This document shows positions 17,620-24,753 of a stretch of 64,000 nucleotides of DNA, piece by piece. The first letter of the stretch is position 1; every line of letters begins with the position of its first letter. Source of the DNA: Lachnospiraceae bacterium MA2020 (GTDB taxonomy: Bacteria; Bacillota; Clostridia; Lachnospirales; Lachnospiraceae); the NCBI GenBank assembly GCA_000746015.1, contig JQKK01000014.1, positions 1 through 64,000 of the forward strand. Reading direction: 5' to 3'. The notes below the pieces were generated by a model. The model was not told where the DNA came from, searched no databases, and was given only the letters and a program-made list of their open reading frames with translations. A program made the position numbers and the translations under genes.

Positions 17620-19041
17620 TTACTCATTCCATTTTTTTGTCTTAACGCTATCAAAGTGTGCTGCGAACATATAGTCTTTGATACTCTTTCCTCTTAATTT
17701 GTACTTTATAACATTTTCAAGCCAACAACTGTCAAGTAAATAGTAACACTGTGCCCCTCCACCGGCTTTTGCATATCTGTATAGCACAGTGGCAATTTTT
17801 TCACACATTCGATTAAGCTCTCTAGTACCACCCTTGCTGATACTATGGTCAAATAACCAAACATATATATCACGCAAAGAACCTATACGAGACATATCAT
17901 TTTCACCAAGCGACTTTTCAATACTTTTTTCAAAAACAGGAGATTTCATATTTACCCAAAAATACGCAACGCTCTTCGAATTAATATTTTCATCAATATC
18001 TTTTGCTACATCTTCATAAGACGCATATTTTTCCTTATCCGTAGTATCCACTTCATCTAACAAGGCATCTATTTCGCTCTTCTTTTCTTGGTAAAGGATG
18101 TTGTTTTTTCTTGTAGCTATCCAGATTTTTTTCCCAATTTCCTTCTTAATATGATTCTTTATGTAGTCCGACTTGTATACGCGGCTAATAGTATCAAACA
18201 TCCTAACAAGTATAACCTTATCCCTTTCTATCCAAAACAGCTTGTTTATCACCTTAATATACTGTTTATATCGTTGTGGACTACTCGATTTGATATGATC
18301 TACTGCATCATTAAATGCGCGCTCACCATAGGAAGCATAGGTATCTACCAAAATAAAATCATATGCATAATTATCGATTGATGATTCTTGCATCTCTTTA
18401 CATAAATACTTGAAAAACTTATCTTTTTCATCCTCATCCAGCGTTTTTTTCAATTTTAGCATAGCATCTTTATCACCCATCAGATTTGGATAATTCTGAA
18501 ATGCATCGTTCATAAAATCAATTTTAAACTGCAAAGTTTTAGACGAATCCTTGTGTTTTGTTTTTTGAAGAATGATATCATAAAGTATCTTTCTTTCTTC
18601 GGAATCAAATGTATCACTATCTCTTTTCCAATAATTCAATCTCATCATGCTCGTAATTCCATTCATATAATAGTCAAACATAACATGACGAACTTTTTTT
18701 TGCATATAGATACTGCTATTTAGAACATCTTCCATCATATATGACAATGTCCTATAATCCGCATCCTGCAAGATTGGTTTAAGATCTTTCTTAAATTTTG
18801 CAATATCCTCAACATCGATAACACCAGCATTTCTAAACAATACTTTAACAACAATATCATGACTGATACCTTTTGCTTTTGCCAAATCAACTACACCACC
18901 ATAGGCACCATTACAGAAATTTTTCTTTAATTCATATTCATCTTGTCGCGAAATATACAAATCTGCATCTTTCTCAAACCTCTTATTCAAAGAGGCATTG
19001 ATTTTCTGCAATGTATCATGTAACAAGATTTGATCCACCAT
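17620..19041 (-). CDS. Unrecognised helical protein of the Hsp70 operon
   Basis: The 473-residue, charged and mostly helical protein has no signal peptide, membrane segment or motif I can name. FCNGAYGGVVDLAKAKGI near the N-terminus and YRYAKAGGGAQCYYLLD near the C-terminus look like ordered conserved blocks. I searched for the J-domain HPD motif and did not find it. The start at 19041 has GAGGT eight nt upstream; the ATG seven codons earlier overlaps the preceding Hsp70 stop. It sits between two Hsp70 genes with very short gaps, which suggests it is a dedicated partner such as a co-chaperone or adaptor (inference only). Confidence 0.65.
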   Translation of the reverse strand: MVDQILLHDTLQKINASLNKRFEKDADLYISRQDEYELKKNFCNGAYGGVVDLAKAKGISHDIVVKVLFRNAGVIDVEDIAKFKKDLKPILQDADYRTLSYMMEDVLNSSIYMQKKVRHVMFDYYMNGITSMMRLNYWKRDSDTFDSEERKILYDIILQKTKHKDSSKTLQFKIDFMNDAFQNYPNLMGDKDAMLKLKKTLDEDEKDKFFKYLCKEMQESSIDNYAYDFILVDTYASYGERAFNDAVDHIKSSSPQRYKQYIKVINKLFWIERDKVILVRMFDTISRVYKSDYIKNHIKKEIGKKIWIATRKNNILYQEKKSEIDALLDEVDTTDKEKYASYEDVAKDIDENINSKSVAYFWVNMKSPVFEKSIEKSLGENDMSRIGSLRDIYVWLFDHSISKGGTRELNRMCEKIATVLYRYAKAGGGAQCYYLLDSCWLENVIKYKLRGKSIKDYMFAAHFDSVKTKKWNE

Positions 19042-19054
19042 ATATATACCTCTC

Positions 19055-20743
19055 TTATTCATTTATAATAAGACTATCCACAACCTCTTTTTTAGCCAAA
19101 AGTTCTTTACTCGCTTCATGATTAAACTTTATTTCCTCGCCAAGTTCATCCATCGTAATTGTAATAACTCCATTTTGATCAATAGTCCATTTAAGCTGAA
19201 CTTTCTCGCCAACCTCATACTTTCTTGGAAGATCCACAATTTTACCAGCTATTTGCGTAAAATCCTCTGTGAAATTTGGATTTAAGCCATAGAACAAGAA
19301 AATGGGAATTGCTGACATATTTTCCTCTGGTATAATATAAGTAAATTCTCCAGTCTTTTTTGTACCTATGTCACTCCTAGATATGAGCTTTACGAATCCA
19401 TCATCTGTACGCAAAAAAATATCTTCTGCCAGTCTATCCTCAATATCCATCTTCTTCAAAAGAATATTATTTGGAGAATAATTGTACGCATCGATTGCAG
19501 CGCCCTTAGATACTGACGTTACAGTATCTACAGTAATAATAGGTGTATCTTCTCCAAAGTATTTCTTTAATTCATTTTCGACTGCATAAAAATTCGACAT
19601 ACCTCCAGTCAGAATAATTAGTGATATATCTTCTTTTCTTAAATTATCTGCATTATTTATACTTTCTTTAACCGGTCTAAGTATATTTCGCATATCAGAA
19701 TCCTTAATAAGGCTAGCGTATATTTCTTCCAAAGTTGCCTTATCAAGATTAATTCCCTGAACAAACTGTCCATCAATAACCTCAAACTCTGGAGTCATCA
19801 CAACTCTTCCTAGTCGTCTTGGATTATCAATATGTTCTTTTAACTTATTGTTTAATTCAATCTTATATTTTTCAGCTTGGGATACAACCCTGGCTATTAT
19901 TTTGTTTTGATCAACAGATGGTCTAGAGCTTATTTTTGTTGTTCTTTTTTCAAACTCGCCAAGAAAAAATGCACCCAGATATTGGTCAAAATCATTTCCT
20001 CCCAAGTCTTCTCTTTTTGATCTTGAAACAATATCAACTTTCATACTTGCATACTCATAATTTGTTTCATCTTCTTCCAATCTTGCTATACAAATATCAA
20101 GCGTTCCACCGCCTATATCATAAATCAAGATATTCTTTCCATTTAATTCAATGCTATTTTGCAACAGGCTACCATCACCATTATTAATAAAATACAATAA
20201 TGTAGCTGCTGGCTCATCTAACAAATGAAAATTCTTAAAACCGGCAATTTCAATAGCATCCTTAGTAGCTTGCCTTTCATCAGAATTAAATGCAGCTGGT
20301 ACTGTAACAACAAGATGGTCTATTTCTTGATTAAATTGTTCTTCAATAGATTTCTTCATCGTCTTAAGAAGAAGTGCAGAACATTGTGTCATATCAAGTT
20401 GTAAAATATCATCTTCATTCTTCCCGGTAATAGTTACCATGGACTCTCCACCAATCCTTGTTTTAACACCAGTGAATGTATTCATAGGTTGGTTCCCTGT
20501 AGCATAGATATTCTTTGCCCACTCGCCTGTATATACAGCTTTCTTGTCGGAATCTACTTTACAGTAAAAATATGAGGGTAAAGTATACATATCCCTTGTT
20601 ATATGAAAATCACTATCATATTGCAAAATTGGAATTGATCTCAAATGATCAATTGGATTTCTCAATCTTCTTTCATCTGTCTGTATCACAGAAACAGTAC
20701 TATTTGTAGTACCCAAATCTATTCCTACATATAATTGTGCCAT
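19055..20743 (-). CDS. Hsp70 protein C: Hsp70 with divergent C-terminal domain
   Basis: The nucleotide domain is complete: GIDLGTTNST, IYDIGGGTLDICI, ILTGGMSNF, Lys in FTGVKTRIGG, the proline/Arg relay VPAAFNSDER, and LLDEPAATLL. The C-terminal about 140 residues are strand-rich but only loosely resemble an Hsp70 substrate domain (LPRKYEVGEKVQLKWTID), so client specificity probably differs. There is no lid. The 562-residue protein starts at an ATG after GAAGGAG, 14 nt after the GrpE-like gene. A longer surface insertion is present near residues 25-50 compared with its neighbours. All four Hsp70s here differ clearly, so this is not recent tandem duplication. Confidence 0.85.
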   Translation of the reverse strand: MAQLYVGIDLGTTNSTVSVIQTDERRLRNPIDHLRSIPILQYDSDFHITRDMYTLPSYFYCKVDSDKKAVYTGEWAKNIYATGNQPMNTFTGVKTRIGGESMVTITGKNEDDILQLDMTQCSALLLKTMKKSIEEQFNQEIDHLVVTVPAAFNSDERQATKDAIEIAGFKNFHLLDEPAATLLYFINNGDGSLLQNSIELNGKNILIYDIGGGTLDICIARLEEDETNYEYASMKVDIVSRSKREDLGGNDFDQYLGAFFLGEFEKRTTKISSRPSVDQNKIIARVVSQAEKYKIELNNKLKEHIDNPRRLGRVVMTPEFEVIDGQFVQGINLDKATLEEIYASLIKDSDMRNILRPVKESINNADNLRKEDISLIILTGGMSNFYAVENELKKYFGEDTPIITVDTVTSVSKGAAIDAYNYSPNNILLKKMDIEDRLAEDIFLRTDDGFVKLISRSDIGTKKTGEFTYIIPEENMSAIPIFLFYGLNPNFTEDFTQIAGKIVDLPRKYEVGEKVQLKWTIDQNGVITITMDELGEEIKFNHEASKELLAKKEVVDSLIINE

Positions 20744-20757
20744 TTGCGCTCCTTCGA

Positions 20758-22452
20758 CTATGATTCCGGTATTTGTTTCTCTTCCACTGGTGCTATTTTT
20801 TCGAATTCAGCCTTATAGACAATCTCTCCAGCAAAAACTAAACCTGTACGTATAACACGATATTTACCTTCATCCTTTATACCGCTATAAATTGCCATCA
20901 TTCTTTCAGCTTTTTCTTTGCTAATGTTCACCGTTTCGCCCTTTATGTATTCCCCATCTCCGTCTATTTCAACACCGATTTCCTGAAGAAATACCCAAAT
21001 GGCGTGTACGTGACCTTCGACTGAATCTTTTATCGTATCGATATCTTCATATTTAGATATCAACTGATTTATTAATTGCTTCTTTCCTTCAGTTATACCC
21101 TCTTCACGTGCCAAGGAAAGTTTTTTATCCATCATGCCTTGCTCATTAGCATTACTCTGTTCCTGACTTCTAAATATGATCTGTTTCCTTATAAGATCTC
21201 TTGCTGCATAACCTAATTGCTCAGTAATTCGTTGAGAATACCGTACCAGATTTATAATGTCCTCTTCATCCGCATTTATAGGTGGAATATCCATACTCAT
21301 CACAAGACCCTTATCCTGAAGCAGCCTAGAAATATCATCCAATTGATCAAGACTTTTCAGTTTACCTTCTATGCTTTCAACAGACTCACTTAAATCAGAT
21401 ACACGTTTATCAACAGCAGATGTTTTAGACACTACTTTATCTTGAATCTCTGTTAGTGTCCTAGTTGCGTCATTTAACCTACGGATAATATGTTCTGTAG
21501 ATTTTTGAGATTTATCTTTTACAATACTAGTTGTCTCATCTGCATATTTCTTTATATTTTCATTAAGAAGACTTGTTTTATTAACAACGTACTCACTGAT
21601 TTCATTTGTATTTTTGCTTATTGACTCAAGAATATCATCCGTAGATTCATTTAAATCCCTATTTAGTCTATTTTCTACTGAGGCAATTGTGTTCGAGACA
21701 AAAGAATTCATTACCTTCAATAAGTTTTCTTCTTTTTCTTCCGATTCTTCTATAATGTTCTCATTTTCAAGTTTAGAATATGTAGCCTCTGTCTCATTAC
21801 CCTGCTTATTAGTCGAAATATAATCCAAATACTCATCATTACAAGGATTAGAATTCCTTTCTTCAATCTCAGAGCCTTTTCTATTAAGTACTTCCTTTTC
21901 AACTATTGGAGTTTCTTGATTTGTATTTTGTATGTTCACCTCAGAAGACACTTCTTTCTCATGTAATTTACTTTTTGCCTCTTTAATCTTAATCTCGGCC
22001 TTACCTCTAAGCTTATACTTAGCATTTTTCTCAGCCTCTTTATTTGCATTTTCACGGGCTGTTTTGTTAGTTCTTTTACTATTATCTGGCAACTCCTCCC
22101 GATAATCCTCATTAATTTCTGCCACTCCTTGAATTTCTTTCGGCCATCTTACTTCTTCACCTTCAAATCCAGTGGCAAAATACGGATTTTCATTTCTATC
22201 CAACAATGGAATTCCATCTTTGTCCATAGCAATGTACATAAACCTTCTCTTTTTGTGACCATTCATTTTATCTTTTATCTCCTTGTTTTGTTTAAGTTTG
22301 CTATCTATCTCACTTCCGTCTAGTAGATTTCTTACAAGTTCATTATTTTTCTTGTCACAATCTTGAAATTTAATCGAATTGTACGAATCATCTTTTATTT
22401 GTTCATAATTTTCATCATTCTTATCATCTTTTTCTTTTCCAAATAATCCCAT
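20758..22452 (-). CDS. Long coiled-coil protein with a GrpE-like C-terminus
   Basis: The first about 220 residues are Glu/Lys-rich and probably disordered, with one small ordered block (FMYIAMDKDGIPLLDRNENP). Residues about 220-365 form a long coiled coil. The final about 150 residues resemble GrpE, the Hsp70 nucleotide exchange factor: a helical DLIRKQIIF region, then IWVFLQEIGVEI and a strand-rich end with YRVIRTGLVFAGEIVYKAEF, comparable to the GrpE beta-wing. I set the start at 22452 (MGLFGKEKDD), which has AGGAG at good spacing and lies 10 nt after the upstream Hsp70. The GrpE assignment is by pattern only. Four Hsp70s and one exchange factor would fit one machine. Confidence 0.55.
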   Translation of the reverse strand: MGLFGKEKDDKNDENYEQIKDDSYNSIKFQDCDKKNNELVRNLLDGSEIDSKLKQNKEIKDKMNGHKKRRFMYIAMDKDGIPLLDRNENPYFATGFEGEEVRWPKEIQGVAEINEDYREELPDNSKRTNKTARENANKEAEKNAKYKLRGKAEIKIKEAKSKLHEKEVSSEVNIQNTNQETPIVEKEVLNRKGSEIEERNSNPCNDEYLDYISTNKQGNETEATYSKLENENIIEESEEKEENLLKVMNSFVSNTIASVENRLNRDLNESTDDILESISKNTNEISEYVVNKTSLLNENIKKYADETTSIVKDKSQKSTEHIIRRLNDATRTLTEIQDKVVSKTSAVDKRVSDLSESVESIEGKLKSLDQLDDISRLLQDKGLVMSMDIPPINADEEDIINLVRYSQRITEQLGYAARDLIRKQIIFRSQEQSNANEQGMMDKKLSLAREEGITEGKKQLINQLISKYEDIDTIKDSVEGHVHAIWVFLQEIGVEIDGDGEYIKGETVNISKEKAERMMAIYSGIKDEGKYRVIRTGLVFAGEIVYKAEFEKIAPVEEKQIPES

Positions 22453-22462
22453 GCCAACTCTC

Positions 22463-23947
22463 CTATTCCAAAACTCCATCAATACATTTTCCATTAATGT
22501 ATATCTTATATGCCACCATGCCAGTTTCCGTGGTTCCAAGTGAAAGTTCAATGCTCCTATTTTCGTCGAGAACCAGGTGTGAAACCGGTATCTTTCCTAT
22601 AAGAAAACACCTTGTAATATCACGTGAATTTCCTTGATATACTTCAATATCTCTATTATCCTTATTTTCAGACAAAGCATATTTTCTAGGTTTTGAAAAT
22701 TCTCCATATCCTTTATTTTTTTCAATTAATTTGTCAAAATTAGCTCCTACCCTAACGCCAATTGAATAACTAAGTTTTTGAATAATTCTGAAATTGTTCT
22801 TGTTCTGAACCTTTAATCCACAATATTTTGCAGCACCTTTACCTACAAATTTATAAATATCATTCTCTTTTTTTTCTGGTTCCCGACCAAATATATCTCT
22901 CAAAGTGTTCTTCACTATATCTAAATTACTTGATCCACCTACCAAGAGAACTCTATCTATATCATCAGGATCAAGTCCCTTATCACCACAGTTCAAAAGT
23001 GCATCCATTACTAAATCGCGAATCTTCTCTACAACCCTTTCGCCTCTAAGCCATTCATCCATTTCCTTCTTAGTAACTGTTCCTTTTACAGGTATCCCAG
23101 CTAAATTGTCCTCAAAATCCCCCTCTATATCATCATCCCAATCTGGAGTCTGTGCAAACTCTTTCATCCAAATAACCTTCGACATCATTTCTCGCTGAAA
23201 ATGGATTCTTTGAACTGGATTAATAATTTCATTTACATTAATTCCAGCCTTAGCTGTTATTTTAGAAAACAATATTTCGTCAATCACCTGACCACCAAAG
23301 TCTCGTAACCCCTCAGTATTCAATACCTCAATTGTTACCTGCCCATCGACATTTTTTTCATAATAAAAAATTGTAATATCAAGGGTACCTCCGCCAAAAT
23401 CAAAGACCATTATCTTCTCGCTATACCCCATAGTAGAAGCTTTCGAAAAAATATCAGCATTGATTGCAGCAGCTACAGGCTCTTCTATCAGATCAATAAC
23501 ATTAAGGCCGGCTCTTTCTGCGGCTCTTCTTATCTTCAGTCGTTCTTTGTTTCCATAAGCATATGGCACACTGATTACTACGCCATCAATCTGCTTATAT
23601 CCATTTTGTTCGGAAACTTTATCTTTTATATATTGAAAAATATCAGTTGATACATCCACTGGAGTATATTTTGAATCTAACGCAGGAATGTAGTATTCCC
23701 AGTTATCTTCAACAATTTTCCTTTTTACACCAAAAATTCCGTTCCGTGGGTCTATTGACGCCTTATTAATTGCCGTTTCTCCTACAACCTTTTCTCCATT
23801 TTGTCCATAATATATGACGTTAGGAAATATAGGTGGTCCTCCGAATATCCCCATATTATCAACATCTTTTACTTCACCACTCTCTTCAAGCCATCTTGCC
23901 ACATAATTTGTACTTGTACCAAAATCAATTCCAAAATATAATGACAT
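22463..23947 (-). CDS. Hsp70 protein B: divergent Hsp70
   Basis: The N-terminal motif is GIDFGTSTNY, with VFDFGGGTLDITI, LLVGGSSNLD, Lys in IFGVKRKI, VPYAYGNKER with the relay Arg, and LIEEPVAAAI. The ATPase is therefore expected to be active. An acidic insertion (WDDDIEGDFEDN) is found in lobe II. The C-terminal about 120 residues look like a shortened beta substrate domain without a lid. I moved the start from a TTG to the ATG at 23947, which overlaps the upstream stop as TAATG and has GGAGGAG upstream, giving 494 residues. Tight coupling to the 265-residue neighbour suggests stoichiometric synthesis. Confidence 0.85.
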   Translation of the reverse strand: MSLYFGIDFGTSTNYVARWLEESGEVKDVDNMGIFGGPPIFPNVIYYGQNGEKVVGETAINKASIDPRNGIFGVKRKIVEDNWEYYIPALDSKYTPVDVSTDIFQYIKDKVSEQNGYKQIDGVVISVPYAYGNKERLKIRRAAERAGLNVIDLIEEPVAAAINADIFSKASTMGYSEKIMVFDFGGGTLDITIFYYEKNVDGQVTIEVLNTEGLRDFGGQVIDEILFSKITAKAGINVNEIINPVQRIHFQREMMSKVIWMKEFAQTPDWDDDIEGDFEDNLAGIPVKGTVTKKEMDEWLRGERVVEKIRDLVMDALLNCGDKGLDPDDIDRVLLVGGSSNLDIVKNTLRDIFGREPEKKENDIYKFVGKGAAKYCGLKVQNKNNFRIIQKLSYSIGVRVGANFDKLIEKNKGYGEFSKPRKYALSENKDNRDIEVYQGNSRDITRCFLIGKIPVSHLVLDENRSIELSLGTTETGMVAYKIYINGKCIDGVLE

Positions 23948-24744
23948 TAGTCTTTTCTCCTCCAAATCCTAGCACGTCCATCAATTATTTTTTCTTCATC
24001 ACAAAAAAGATATGGATAACGATATATTTCATCTATTGTGTCAAACATATTGAAATCCATTGTGATATTATTTACAGAATCCTGTGTCGGTTCCATATAT
24101 TCAGGATCGATTTTTTCTCCAACATCAACCTTCATGGTATAAATACCATTGTCAGAAAGGAATTCATTTATCTCCTTAATAACCATTTCGTATATTCTGC
24201 CAGAATTATTTTTGGCTCTCTCATATAATCCATCAAAAAGCGCCGTAATAATATAATTTGATACAATCTCAGAAAGTAATTGCCTAATCTCGTTACGAAT
24301 TTCATCCACTGTTGATAATTCTTTAAACTTGGACATGCGTTTCTTTCTTTGTGCTCCATACACATTTATACACTTGTCTACAGCGCTAGCATAACTTTCA
24401 ATACTATTTTTACTTTCCTCGTCCAGATCAGCATTATTATCAATAAGACTATCAAAGCTATCCAACAAAGTATTAAGTCTCTCATCAAACAGATCAAGAA
24501 TAGCGTTTATATTATCGTAACCATTACATGCTATATATATTGGATCATTTATCTTCTCGATGTAGAACATCTGAATTACACTATCATTGCAACACTCTTG
24601 GATCTCTTTTTTTTCTGAGATCCATTCAGGAACAATTATTTTAAGTTTCCTCTGAAAAAATTCTCTCACTTCAGATAGTAACTTTTTTGATTCTGAATGA
24701 TCATATTCTTTTTTTCCCTCAAAAAATTGTAAATATGACACCAC
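23947..24744 (-). CDS. Unrecognised helical protein between two Hsp70 genes
   Basis: The 265-residue acidic, helix-rich soluble protein starts with MVSYLQFFEGKKEY at a GTG, four nt after AAGGAGG. A central coiled-coil-like stretch covers residues 85-160 (LDSFDSLIDNNADLDEE), and the C-terminus ends in basic RARIWRRKD. It has no J-domain, zinc or nuclease motif I can see. It begins 9 nt after the PIN-Hsp70 stop and its own stop overlaps the next Hsp70 start. It is probably a co-chaperone-like or bridging subunit, by context only. Confidence 0.6.
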   Translation of the reverse strand: MVSYLQFFEGKKEYDHSESKKLLSEVREFFQRKLKIIVPEWISEKKEIQECCNDSVIQMFYIEKINDPIYIACNGYDNINAILDLFDERLNTLLDSFDSLIDNNADLDEESKNSIESYASAVDKCINVYGAQRKKRMSKFKELSTVDEIRNEIRQLLSEIVSNYIITALFDGLYERAKNNSGRIYEMVIKEINEFLSDNGIYTMKVDVGEKIDPEYMEPTQDSVNNITMDFNMFDTIDEIYRYPYLFCDEEKIIDGRARIWRRKD

Positions 24745-24753
24745 TGCACCTCC

